Below, in pieces: positions 53,705-62,268 of a stretch of 64,000 nt of DNA (position 1 is its first letter; each line of letters starts with the position of its first letter). Source of the stretch: Desulfitobacterium_A nosdiversum (GTDB lineage: Bacteria; Bacillota; Desulfitobacteriia; Desulfitobacteriales; Desulfitobacteriaceae); NCBI RefSeq assembly GCF_049860565.1, contig NZ_CP172056.1, positions 744,001 through 808,000 of the forward strand, given 5' to 3'. The notes beneath the pieces were generated by a model that was not told where the DNA came from, made no database searches, and saw nothing but the letters and a program-made list of their open reading frames with translations. The position numbers and the translations under genes are program-made.

Positions 53705-53739
53705 CCGAATGTTTATACTGTATACAAGCTGAATGTTCG
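53705..53739. promoter_or_regulatory. Candidate PurR operator (two PurBoxes)
   Basis: ACCGAATGTTT and inverted GAATGTTCGAG, with the CGAA and TTCG cores 30 bases apart centre to centre. This resembles the paired PurBoxes of Bacillus-type PurR, just upstream of the purA promoter. Confidence 0.5.
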
Positions 53740-53748
53740 AGAAACTCG

Positions 53749-53777
53749 TTGACATTGCCGGAGATGATTGATAAGAT
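53749..53777 (+). promoter_or_regulatory. Promoter of purA
   Basis: Perfect TTGACA, 17-base spacer, TAAGAT. The message would have a leader of about 130 bases with no clear riboswitch. Confidence 0.7.
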
Positions 53778-53914
53778 AAAACTGTTTGTGAAGAAGCGAG
53801 TTTACTGAATGAAGGAATCTTTACGACGGGATAATAAGAATTTAAAATGAGATAATGAATCGTTCGGATTACTTGCCAATAAATCGGTTTAAAATATGAT
53901 TTGGAGGAATGAAA

Positions 53915-55198
53915 ATGGCAGCTGTTGTTTTGCTTGGCGCACAATGGGGAGACGAAGGGAAAGGTAAGGTAACGGACTTTTTAGCTGAAAAAGCGGATTT
54001 AGTTGTTCGTTATCAAGGAGGAAATAATGCAGGCCACACTGTAGTTGCTCAGGGTGAGGAGTTCAAACTTCACTTAATTCCTTCAGGAATTCTTTATCCG
54101 AATAAAACATGTATTATTGGTAATGGTGTAGTCGTTGATCCGAAAGTTCTTTTAGAAGAACTGGATTATTTAGCAGAACGTAAAGTTAAAATGGGAAAAT
54201 TACGGATAAGCAGCAATGCTCACATTATTATGCCGTATCATCGTTTACTGGATGAATTAGAAGAAGAGGCACGCGGCGATCAAAAAATCGGGACAACGAA
54301 ACGTGGAATCGGACCAGCCTATGTAGACAAGACGACTCGGGTTGGAATTCGCATGATTGACCTCTTAGACGCTGAAGAATTCGCAGCAAAATTAAGACGA
54401 AACTTAGAGGTAAAAAATAACCTGTTTGTTAAAGTATATGGAAGAGAGCCCCTTGATTTCGAAAGTATCTATCAAGAATATTTAGGTTATGCGGAAAAAT
54501 TACGTTCTTTGGTAACAGATGGTTCTTTGGCTATTGATGAAGCCATTAAAGCCGGGGAAAAGGTTCTATTCGAAGGAGCACAAGGAACGCTTTTGGATTT
54601 GGATCATGGAACTTATCCTTTTGTAACTTCTTCTCATCCTATTGCTGGAGGAGCTTGTATTGGTGCTGGGGTTGGCCCAACTCAAATTAACAAAGTGGTT
54701 GGAGTCATTAAAGCATATACGACTAGAGTTGGAGAAGGACCTTTCCCAACAGAACTTATGGATAAAATGGGAGATCGAATTCGTGAGGCTGGTCATGAAT
54801 TTGGAACAACGACGGGACGTGCACGTCGCTGCGGATGGTTTGATGCTGTCATTGCTCGGTATGCTGTTCGAGTCAGTGGAATTTCTGATTTTGCTTTAAT
54901 GAAATTAGATGTTTTATCAGGACTTGAAAAAGTAAAAATCTGTGTTGGATATCGCGTAAACGGGGAAGTCATTTATGAATTCCCGCAAAGCCAAAAAATC
55001 TTTAAAGCGTGTGAGCCTGTTTATGAAGAACTGCCAGGCTGGCAAGAGGATATAACCGGAGTTAAATCGTTTGAGGATTTGCCGGCAAGTGCTCAAGCTT
55101 ATGTTCAGCGGATTGAAAAGCTGACCGAGACGAAAGTAACTTTAATTGCTGTGGGACCGGGCAGAGAACAAACCATTATTCGCGGAGAAATTTTCTAA
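53915..55198 (+). CDS. purA: Adenylosuccinate synthetase
   Basis: First step from IMP to AMP. 427 residues: AVVLLGAQWGDEGKGKVTDF, GGNNAGHTV, GTTKRGIGPAYVDK, and C-terminal ITGVKSFEDLPASAQAYV. The ATG at 53915 has GGAGG seven bases upstream; the ATG at 53909 is too close. Confidence 0.97.
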   Translation: MAAVVLLGAQWGDEGKGKVTDFLAEKADLVVRYQGGNNAGHTVVAQGEEFKLHLIPSGILYPNKTCIIGNGVVVDPKVLLEELDYLAERKVKMGKLRISSNAHIIMPYHRLLDELEEEARGDQKIGTTKRGIGPAYVDKTTRVGIRMIDLLDAEEFAAKLRRNLEVKNNLFVKVYGREPLDFESIYQEYLGYAEKLRSLVTDGSLAIDEAIKAGEKVLFEGAQGTLLDLDHGTYPFVTSSHPIAGGACIGAGVGPTQINKVVGVIKAYTTRVGEGPFPTELMDKMGDRIREAGHEFGTTTGRARRCGWFDAVIARYAVRVSGISDFALMKLDVLSGLEKVKICVGYRVNGEVIYEFPQSQKIFKACEPVYEELPGWQEDITGVKSFEDLPASAQAYVQRIEKLTETKVTLIAVGPGREQTIIRGEIF

Positions 55199-55206
55199 AA
55201 GAAGTA

Positions 55207-55235
55207 TTGACAAGCTTATAAGTCTCCTGTAGAAT
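55207..55235 (+). promoter_or_regulatory. Promoter of the tRNA-Lys/Glu/Phe cluster
   Basis: TTGACA, 17-base spacer, TAGAAT, about 22 bases before tRNA-Lys. Confidence 0.8.
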
Positions 55236-55256
55236 AGTAATTCGTGAGTGAGTTTT

Positions 55257-55332
55257 GAGCCATTAGCTCAGTCGGTAGAGCACCTGACTTTTAATCAGGG
55301 TGTCCCGCGTTCGAGTCGCGGATGGCTCACCA
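55257..55332 (+). tRNA. tRNA-Lys (TTT)
   Basis: 76 nt with encoded CCA, acceptor GAGCCAT/ATGGCTC, anticodon loop CTTTTAA giving TTT. Confidence 0.97.
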
Positions 55333-55337
55333 TAACT

Positions 55338-55413
55338 GGCCCGTTGGTCAAGCGGCTTAAGACACCGCCCTTTCACGGCGGCTACACGGGTTCGAATCCC
55401 GTACGGGTCACCA
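55338..55413 (+). tRNA. tRNA-Glu (TTC)
   Basis: 76 nt with encoded CCA, acceptor GGCCCGT/ACGGGTC, anticodon loop CTTTCAC giving TTC. Confidence 0.96.
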
Positions 55414-55420
55414 AATATTT

Positions 55421-55496
<76 letters not shown>

Positions 55497-55511
55497 TTTA
55501 GTTGTCAATGT

Positions 55512-55544
55512 TAAACCTTTGTAAAACAAAGGTTTAATTTTTTT
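55512..55544 (+). terminator. Terminator of the tRNA cluster
   Basis: AAACCTTTG...CAAAGGTTT followed by a T-rich run. Confidence 0.85.
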
Positions 55545-55568
55545 AGGTGAGTTCAGTGCCGTCAGCAC

Positions 55569-55619
55569 AAATTCATTTTGCTTTGGCACTTGTCAACGTG
55601 CTATAATCAAAATGAATTT
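55569..55619 (+). promoter_or_regulatory. SCIFF promoter flanked by a 12-bp inverted repeat
   Basis: AAATTCATTTTG (55569-55580) and its exact complement CAAAATGAATTT (55608-55619) flank a candidate promoter: TTGCTT at 55578, an 18-base spacer and TATAAT at 55602. Could be an operator or a transcript hairpin. The promoter call is weaker than the repeat. Confidence 0.5.
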
Positions 55620-55645
55620 CAAAGTGTGAGAGGAGGATGGTTTAA

Positions 55646-55786
55646 ATGGCTAAACACATCCAGACGATTGTGAAAGCTAACTTAAGTGAGACGGTTAAAA
55701 CAGGGGGTTGCGGAGAATGCCAATCTTCATGCCAATCCGCATGCAAAACGTCTTGCACAGTAGGTAACCAAGTCTGCGTTAAGTAA
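55646..55786 (+). CDS. scfA: SCIFF ranthipeptide precursor (six cysteines in forty-five)
   Basis: 46-residue precursor: leader MAKHIQTIVKANLSETVKTG and a core with six cysteines (GCGECQSSCQSACKTSC, then VC near the end). Matches the SCIFF family, whose Cys residues are linked by a radical SAM enzyme to acceptor residues through thioethers; in the studied case the acceptor is Thr. Shine-Dalgarno GAGGAGG. Followed by a hairpin and the maturase gene. Function of mature SCIFF is unknown. Confidence 0.95.
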   Translation: MAKHIQTIVKANLSETVKTGGCGECQSSCQSACKTSCTVGNQVCVK

Positions 55787-55825
55787 TTACTTAATTCTGA
55801 AAAGAAAATCGCACATAGGTTATCA

Positions 55826-55855
55826 AGAACCCACCTGATTCAGGCGGGTTCTGTT
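55826..55855 (+). terminator. Hairpin between scfA and scfB
   Basis: AGAACCC(A)CCTG/CAGG(C)GGGTTCT stem followed by GTTT. Probably a partial terminator that keeps the peptide in excess of its maturase. Confidence 0.7.
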
Positions 55856-55908
55856 TCTGTATATATTAAATAAAACAGCTTCTGATTTATAGAAAGAGAG
55901 GGAACAGG

Positions 55909-57354
55909 GTGAATTTAGAGGGATATAAAATAGGAAAAAACGTTCATTTTTATCATCAAGGAGATATTAATATTGCTTATGATATTAATTCTGGTTCACT
56001 TCACACTTTAGATGATTTAACGTTTACAATTCTGCAGGTTATGGAAAAACTACAGAATGAAGGTAAAGCAATTAATTTCGCTGAGATTTATACAGCACTG
56101 AAGTCGGAGAAAGTCAATTGCTCTGAGCAAGAACTTCGTGAAATTATGGATGAATTTTCAGAACTTCAAGAGGAGGGCGTACTATTCTCAGCTGAAGCTG
56201 AAGAGAAAGATCCGGTTTACCCATCTCATCCTATTATCAAATCTATTTGTTTGCATGTAGCCCATGATTGCAATCTCCGGTGTCAATATTGTTTTGCAGG
56301 TACAGGAGCGTTTGGAGGGCATCGTGGGTTAATGGATCTTGAGACAGGCAAGAAGGGGATAGATTTTGTTCTTGAGGCTTCTGCGCACCGGAAACACTGT
56401 GAAGTCGATTTTTTTGGAGGAGAACCCCTGCTTAATTTTCAAGTGGTAAAAGAACTCGTTCATTACGGTCGAAAAGCAGCTGCAGAACGAGGCAAGACCA
56501 TTAAGTTCACAATGACCACGAATGCAGTTCTTCTTACTGAAGAAGTTCAAGACTTCTTAGAGCAGGAGGATATCAGCGTTGTACTAAGCATTGATGGACG
56601 GCCTGAAGTTCACGATCGTATGCGCCCTTATGCAGGCGGTAAAGGGAGTTATAATCAAGTTGTTCCGCGCCTTCAGCAATTTGCGGCGAAACGGCCTGAA
56701 TCCTCGCCCTATGCTGTAGGGACATACTATTATGCTCGGGGAACGTATACCCATTTTAATCTTGATTTTGATAAAGATGTTGATCATCTGCTCGATTTGG
56801 GAGTAAAACAAATTTCGTTGGAACCGGTTGTTGCAAAGCCGGAAGAGCCTTATGCGTTTCAAGAAGAAGATGTGCCGGAAATCTTAAAAAGCTATGATCG
56901 TTTGGGAGAAGATCTTCTAATACGCAAAATGAAAGGGGAAGAATTTAGTTTCTTCCATTTCAATGTTGCACTTGAACAAGGTCCTTGCCTGCCTAAACGC
57001 TTATCAGGCTGCGGAGCAGGACACGAATATGCGGCGATATCACCGGAGGGAGATATCTATCCCTGTCACCAATTTGTAGGACAAGAGGAATTCAAAATGG
57101 GTTCACTGTGGGATGAACAGCCTGGATTAAACCCGGATTTGGTTAATTCCTTCCGCAATGCTCATATCTACAAGAAAGCATCCTGCCGTGATTGTTGGGC
57201 ACGGTTTTCCTGCAGCGGAGGCTGTCATGCCGCGAATTATTCCTTTAGCGGCAATTTAAATGAGGTGTATTCGCTGGGGTGCAAATTCCAGAAAAAACGC
57301 TTGGAAGTCGCGTTATATTTGCAGATCAAAGAAAGAAGTTTAAAGGAAAAGTAA
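55909..57354 (+). CDS. scfB: SCIFF maturase, radical SAM/SPASM thioether-forming enzyme
   Basis: 481 residues: N-terminal PqqD-like recognition region (NIAYDINSGSLHTLDDLTFT), radical SAM CxxxCxxC with C121, C125 and C128 (HDCNLRCQYCFAGTGAFGG), and a C-terminal SPASM domain from about residue 358 (CLPKRLSGCGAGHEYAAISP, later SCRDCWARFSCSGGCHAAN) binding auxiliary clusters. GTG start. Encoded about 120 bases after its substrate peptide. Confidence 0.95.
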   Translation: MNLEGYKIGKNVHFYHQGDINIAYDINSGSLHTLDDLTFTILQVMEKLQNEGKAINFAEIYTALKSEKVNCSEQELREIMDEFSELQEEGVLFSAEAEEKDPVYPSHPIIKSICLHVAHDCNLRCQYCFAGTGAFGGHRGLMDLETGKKGIDFVLEASAHRKHCEVDFFGGEPLLNFQVVKELVHYGRKAAAERGKTIKFTMTTNAVLLTEEVQDFLEQEDISVVLSIDGRPEVHDRMRPYAGGKGSYNQVVPRLQQFAAKRPESSPYAVGTYYYARGTYTHFNLDFDKDVDHLLDLGVKQISLEPVVAKPEEPYAFQEEDVPEILKSYDRLGEDLLIRKMKGEEFSFFHFNVALEQGPCLPKRLSGCGAGHEYAAISPEGDIYPCHQFVGQEEFKMGSLWDEQPGLNPDLVNSFRNAHIYKKASCRDCWARFSCSGGCHAANYSFSGNLNEVYSLGCKFQKKRLEVALYLQIKERSLKEK

Positions 57355-57374
57355 TAGAGCGGAGAGGATAAAAC

Positions 57375-59327
57375 ATGGTACGCAAGCGATCGGTTTGTCC
57401 CTTAAATTGTCCGGACAGTTGCAGTTTCCTCATCAGTTATTCCCAAGAAGGAGGACTGCAAGTACGAGGTGAAAAAGAGCATCCCATAACCCAGGGCTTT
57501 GTTTGTTCCAAAGGGCAAGCCCTTGCTGAGCTGGTTTTCTCACCGGATCGATTAAAATTTCCTTTATTGAAAGACCAGGGGCGCTTTCGCAGAATTTCAT
57601 GGGAGGAAGCGTATGCACTCTTCAGTGAGAAGATTCGAGAAACGTTAAAAGAAACAGGGCCCCTGGGCATATTCCATCATTTCGATTATGCTCATAGCGG
57701 TCTGCTTAGGGACCTGGATCGACGCTTTTTTCAAGCCTTAGGCGGAATAACCGAGCCGGAGGGCAGCATGTGTTGGGGTGCCGGTTATCGTGCCCAAGAG
57801 ATCGATTTTGGCGGCGTGTATCAAAATGATTGGTCTGAGCTCGAACGTGCGCAAACTATAATTCTCTGGGGCAGGGATCCTGCGCTTACTAATATTCATC
57901 TGGTTCCTTATTTGCTTAAAGCAAAGGAAGCAGGTGCACATCTTGTCGTCATCAATCCGATTCGGGTAAAAAGCACTGATTTTGCGCAGGAGTATTTACG
58001 GGTCAATCCTGGGACAGATGGGATTTTAGCTTTAGGGCTCGCCCATATTATTCTGCGTGAAGGCTGGCTGGATTGGGACTTTATGCGAAATCACATTCAG
58101 GGCTTCGAAGAATATGCGCTAAAAGTTAAGGAATATAGTCCTGCAAAGGTCGCAGAACGAGCAGGGGTAAGTCAAGAAAAATTACTGGAGTTAGCACGGC
58201 GCATTAGTCACGCAGGCCCCGTAAGCTTTATTCTGGGATATGGGTTGCAGCGTTATGTACAAGGCGGGAAAACGATTCGAGCAATTGATGCTTTGGCAGC
58301 GATTACCGGGAATATAGGGAAAACAGGCGCTGGGATTTACTATGCCCATCAATATCACAAAGGACATTTAAATCCCCTTCTATTGCCGGAGGAGAGCTGC
58401 AGTGTTCGGCGATTCCCTCATCCCGTTTTGGCGGAGAGAATTCAAAATGCTGATCCTCCAATCCAGATCGCAGTTGTAACTCGTTCAAATCCACTGCTGC
58501 AACAGCCGAATACTCTTTTTTGGAGAGAGATCTGGGCAAAGATTCCGTTCAAAGTAACCTTTGATTTTGTGATGTCAGAAACAGCACGCCAATCCGATTT
58601 AGTTTTGCCGGTAACCACAATTTTTGAAGAAGAGGATATGATTGCAACCTCTTGGAGCCCGATGCTTCAGATTACAGAAAAGATTCTCGAACCTCGGGGA
58701 GAGGCAAAACCTGAGCCGGTAATCTTTTGTGAGTTAGCAGAGTACTTAGGAATGGGTCAAGAGTTCCGAAAAACTCCAGAGGAATGGATTTCGGATATTA
58801 TTGAGCCCTTAAGTGAATATGGAATTACTCTGGAATCTTTACGTAAAGGGCCGATTAAAGCACCTTATGTTCCTAATATTGCTTGGGAGGGCTTACAATT
58901 CAAAACTCCGAGCGGAAAAATTGAATTGGCTTCGGACTTTTCGCTGCAAAACACAGGAGAACGGGCTGCGTCATCATCACTTTCCGCAGAATATCCTTAT
59001 TACCTCCTGACCCCGCATTCTCGCCAGTCTATTCACTCTCAGTTTCAAGAGGAGGAAGGGTTTCAGATGTTTATTCATCCGGAGCTGGCAGAGAAATATT
59101 ATCTTTTCCCCGGTGATCAAGCCATCGTAGAAACTGAGCAAGGGCAGCTCCTGGCCCGGGTTTATGTATCCGAGGATATTCATCCGCAGGCGGTGGTAAT
59201 TCCTGAAGGAAGTTTGAGCAATGGTTTTGGGGTAAATCAGTTAACGAAAGGATTATCATCAGATCTTGGACAATCAACTTCCTATTATGAGGTTGGATGC
59301 CAGATCAGGAAATGGCTTGTAGACTAA
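57375..59327 (+). CDS. Single-subunit molybdopterin-dependent oxidoreductase
   Basis: 650 residues of the DMSO-reductase superfamily: N-terminal [4Fe-4S] motif Cys8, Cys12, Cys16, Cys44 (CPLNCPDSC...VCSKG), a candidate Mo/W ligand Cys133 in GSMCWGAGYRA, MGD-binding segments (ILGYGLQRYVQGGKTIRAID), and the C-terminal domain with LLTPHSRQSIHSQF. Resembles the cytoplasmic YoaE/YyaE-like group. No Tat signal and no partner subunits nearby. Lies 20 bases after scfB with its own Shine-Dalgarno GGAGAGG. Substrate unknown. Confidence 0.87.
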   Translation: MVRKRSVCPLNCPDSCSFLISYSQEGGLQVRGEKEHPITQGFVCSKGQALAELVFSPDRLKFPLLKDQGRFRRISWEEAYALFSEKIRETLKETGPLGIFHHFDYAHSGLLRDLDRRFFQALGGITEPEGSMCWGAGYRAQEIDFGGVYQNDWSELERAQTIILWGRDPALTNIHLVPYLLKAKEAGAHLVVINPIRVKSTDFAQEYLRVNPGTDGILALGLAHIILREGWLDWDFMRNHIQGFEEYALKVKEYSPAKVAERAGVSQEKLLELARRISHAGPVSFILGYGLQRYVQGGKTIRAIDALAAITGNIGKTGAGIYYAHQYHKGHLNPLLLPEESCSVRRFPHPVLAERIQNADPPIQIAVVTRSNPLLQQPNTLFWREIWAKIPFKVTFDFVMSETARQSDLVLPVTTIFEEEDMIATSWSPMLQITEKILEPRGEAKPEPVIFCELAEYLGMGQEFRKTPEEWISDIIEPLSEYGITLESLRKGPIKAPYVPNIAWEGLQFKTPSGKIELASDFSLQNTGERAASSSLSAEYPYYLLTPHSRQSIHSQFQEEEGFQMFIHPELAEKYYLFPGDQAIVETEQGQLLARVYVSEDIHPQAVVIPEGSLSNGFGVNQLTKGLSSDLGQSTSYYEVGCQIRKWLVD

Positions 59328-59391
59328 ACAAGCTTCCGATGTTAAAATTAGGAAGTGAACAAAGATACAATAGATCAGGGGGAGATTGAGT

Positions 59392-60048
59392 ATGCGTAAA
59401 AAGCATCGGATAATAGCAATTATTATTGTCGCTTTAGTTAGTCTGAGTATGATCGGATCTACTTTTGTTCTCTTTTTTACGAATTCATCTTCGGGGGCTT
59501 CAGCTTCCGGTTCGGGAAATAATGCAAATTCACAGGTCCAGGGTTTGCAGAGTCAGATTGACAGCCTTAATCAAGGGTTGAAGTCAAATCCTCAGGACAC
59601 TAATCTCCGCTTAAGCTTAGCCAATGCTTATTATGATATGGGAATGCTTCAATTGGATAGCTCCCAAGAACAAGCCGCAGCAAGTTTGAAACAAGCTGTT
59701 GCTGCTTACCAAGAAGTCGCAAAGACGAATAAGGATAATGTAAATGTCTTAGTGGATTTGGCTACTGCTGCTTTCTATAGCGGAGATAATACACTTGCAG
59801 AAACAACCTTTAAACAGGCCTTGACGCTTAAACCAGACTTTTTTAATGCATTGCTCAATTATGGATACTTCCTCATGAATGCTAAAGGAGATTATATAGG
59901 GGCCATCGCTGAATTTAATAAAGCCCTGAATACAAATCCTTCACCAACAGATGCAGACCGAGTTAAGAGCTTGATTAGCATGGCTCAGGCAAGACTTTCA
60001 GGGGGACAAGATTCTAAACAGCCTATTTCAAGCCAAGGCAATAAATAA
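59392..60048 (+). CDS. TPR-repeat protein with N-terminal membrane anchor
   Basis: 218 residues: basic N-terminus, one membrane helix (about residues 8-30), Ser/Gly-rich linker, a short coiled segment and about three tetratricopeptide repeats (LRLSLANAYYDMGMLQLDSS, LVDLATAAFYSGDNTLAETT, NALLNYGYFLMNAKGDYIGA). Likely an extracytoplasmic scaffold; no specific function assigned. The ATG at 59392 has GGGGGAG upstream. Confidence 0.8.
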   Translation: MRKKHRIIAIIIVALVSLSMIGSTFVLFFTNSSSGASASGSGNNANSQVQGLQSQIDSLNQGLKSNPQDTNLRLSLANAYYDMGMLQLDSSQEQAAASLKQAVAAYQEVAKTNKDNVNVLVDLATAAFYSGDNTLAETTFKQALTLKPDFFNALLNYGYFLMNAKGDYIGAIAEFNKALNTNPSPTDADRVKSLISMAQARLSGGQDSKQPISSQGNK

Positions 60049-60059
60049 AACTCGATTTT

Positions 60060-60091
60060 TCAGGTGGAGTAGTGATACTCCACCTGAAGTT
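60060..60091 (+). terminator. Terminator after the TPR gene
   Basis: TCAGGTGGAGT/ACTCCACCTGA stem around a short loop, followed by AGTTT. Confidence 0.75.
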
Positions 60092-60187
60092 TAAAAGGTA
60101 TAAATTTTTTTAAGAGTTCACATTATCTTCATTTCCTTGAGGATTTCTTTTGCTATAATACATATTGCCGGGAAGTAGGTGAAAATT

Positions 60188-60994
60188 ATGCATTTTGCAA
60201 CCCTTGTGAGTGGAAGCTCCGGCAATGCCACCGTTGTAGGACATAAAAACAGGAATTTTTTAATCGATTGTGGACTCTCTCTAAAAGCCTTACAGCAGAA
60301 TCTTGCCCTTTTAAATATTTCGGCTTCGGAAATCGAAGGGATTATTATAACCCATGAACATAATGATCATATTAAGGGTATTGGTCCAGTTGCACGAAAG
60401 TTAAAGATTCCGGTTTATGCAACCGCAGGAATTTGGGAAGAAATGACTCCTTCTTTAGGGAAAATTGCGGAAGAACAAAAAGTCATTATTTCAGATTCTT
60501 TTTCCTGTGCAGGGCTTAATGTTCAGGTTTTCCCGACATCTCATGACAGTCGGGAGAGTTATGGCTTTAAAATTCACGGGCCGGCCGGATCACAGGAAAA
60601 AACATTAGGAATAGCCACTGACACAGGTGTTATTACTGAAGACATGAATCGATATCTTAGAGGCTGTGACGCGCTGATTGTCGAGGCCAATCACGATGAA
60701 GAGAGGCTATGGAATGGACGATATCCTTGGTATTTAAAAAAACGAATCAGCGGTAATCGGGGTCACCTTGCCAATAAACAATTGGCTGAGGGCCTTTTAG
60801 AATGGATTCAAGGAAATACGGAACGTATTGTCCTTGCTCACTTAAGCGAGGAAAATAATACCCCTCAACTCGCGCTGTCTACAGTACTTAAAATACTTAA
60901 AAATTCAACAATAGCTAAAGACAACCCTGATTTACGGTTAAGAGTTGCTCCAAGATATACTCCGCATGAACTTATTGTTTTAGGAGAAGACTAA
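60188..60994 (+). CDS. walJ: WalJ/YycJ-type MBL-fold metallohydrolase
   Basis: 268 residues, metallo-beta-lactamase fold: MHFATLVSGSSGNATVVG and metal motif THEHNDHIKGIG. In Bacillus, yycJ ends the walRKHIJ operon. Nucleases or phosphodiesterases of this fold are suggested; the substrate is unproven. The ATG at 60188 follows AGGTG; a GTG at 60179 is possible. walRKHI are absent upstream. Confidence 0.88.
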   Translation: MHFATLVSGSSGNATVVGHKNRNFLIDCGLSLKALQQNLALLNISASEIEGIIITHEHNDHIKGIGPVARKLKIPVYATAGIWEEMTPSLGKIAEEQKVIISDSFSCAGLNVQVFPTSHDSRESYGFKIHGPAGSQEKTLGIATDTGVITEDMNRYLRGCDALIVEANHDEERLWNGRYPWYLKKRISGNRGHLANKQLAEGLLEWIQGNTERIVLAHLSEENNTPQLALSTVLKILKNSTIAKDNPDLRLRVAPRYTPHELIVLGED

Positions 60995-61018
60995 GCAATT
61001 ATTGAGGAGGTCTAAGAT

Positions 61019-62188
61019 ATGAGCTATTTTAATGGTTCTAAGCAATATCCTGATTATTCTTCAGGTTCTCCCAAGCGCAGGCTAAATTTATTTTCGACGG
61101 TAGCAGTCGCTTTAATCAGTGCTCTTGTAGGGGGACTTATTTCTACAGCCATTGTTTTGCCTAATGTTTATGGTAACCGGGCACAAAATAAGAACCAAGT
61201 TGTTATCGGTCAAAGTTCATCTACTCCTCCTGTAAATGTGACAAGTCAGACCGGTTTCCCAGTAGTAGAGGTTTCCAAGGCGGTGGGGCCGGCTGTCGTC
61301 GGAATTGGTAACTTTCAACAATCAGGCCGACTCTTTGGAAACAGCGGAATGTCCGAGGTAGGGAGCGGTTCAGGCTTTATTATTGATGCTAAGAATGGCT
61401 ACATAGTGACAAATAACCATGTTATTGAAGGAGCTAAAAAGCTGGTTGTAAGCTTAGCAGATGGGCGAAATGTAGACGCATCCCTCGTTGGGGCAGATGC
61501 ACGAACCGATTTGGCGGTAATAAAAATAGCTGCAGCAGATAATCTAACTGCTGTTCAACTGGGCGATTCGGCACAGCTTCAAGTTGGAGAGCCCGTTGTA
61601 GCTATCGGAAACCCTGGGGGTCAGGAATTCGCTCGTTCAGTAACTGACGGTGTGGTATCGGCTAAAAATCGTGTTCTGCAGATCCAAGGGGAATCGAGTT
61701 TTAACCTTATTCAAACAGATGCTGCCATTAATCCGGGCAATAGCGGCGGACCTTTAGTTAATTACCAAGGACTTGTTGTAGGGATTAATTCTGCCAAAAA
61801 TGCGGAGCCGGGTTTTGAAGGAATGGGTTTCGCGATTCCAATTACGGACGCGCTGCCTTTTATTAAACAAATGATTGAGAAAGGTTATGCGAGTCACCCA
61901 GGTTTATTTGTTTCAATTGACGACCGTTATACAGAAGAATGGGCTGCTCAACAAGGGTGGCCAGCCGGTGCCTACATTTCAAAGGTTTCGACTGGTGGAC
62001 CTGCTGATCAGGCCGGGCTTAAAAGCGGGGATGTTATTACAAAGATTAACGACAAAGCAATTAAAAATGCTATCGATCTTACACGGCAGCTTATTCAATT
62101 TAAACCTGGAGATAAAATTACGGTGACCTATTATCGAAACGGTGCATCTAAAGATGTGACGTTGACATTAGCTGAGTTGAAACAATAA
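61019..62188 (+). CDS. htrA: HtrA/DegP-like serine protease, membrane anchored
   Basis: 389 residues: cytosolic N-terminus, membrane helix about residues 25-50, trypsin-like domain with His in VTNNHVIEGA, Asp in ADARTDLAVIKI and Ser in AAINPGNSGGPLV, and a C-terminal PDZ domain (AGLKSGDVITKINDKAI). Degrades misfolded envelope proteins. Shine-Dalgarno GAGGAGG. Between walJ and rlmH, as in Bacillus. Confidence 0.96.
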   Translation: MSYFNGSKQYPDYSSGSPKRRLNLFSTVAVALISALVGGLISTAIVLPNVYGNRAQNKNQVVIGQSSSTPPVNVTSQTGFPVVEVSKAVGPAVVGIGNFQQSGRLFGNSGMSEVGSGSGFIIDAKNGYIVTNNHVIEGAKKLVVSLADGRNVDASLVGADARTDLAVIKIAAADNLTAVQLGDSAQLQVGEPVVAIGNPGGQEFARSVTDGVVSAKNRVLQIQGESSFNLIQTDAAINPGNSGGPLVNYQGLVVGINSAKNAEPGFEGMGFAIPITDALPFIKQMIEKGYASHPGLFVSIDDRYTEEWAAQQGWPAGAYISKVSTGGPADQAGLKSGDVITKINDKAIKNAIDLTRQLIQFKPGDKITVTYYRNGASKDVTLTLAELKQ

Positions 62189-62268
62189 AAAATTTATTCC
62201 ATGAACTAGGGTATGGAAAGGGGAGAATACAATTGTATCGCCCCTTTTAGAATTCGAGGTGGAAGCGA

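Noticed and set aside
53621..53944. 107-residue minus-strand frame between dnaB and purA
   Set aside because: It covers the dnaB terminator, purA promoter and purA start; no Shine-Dalgarno sequence.
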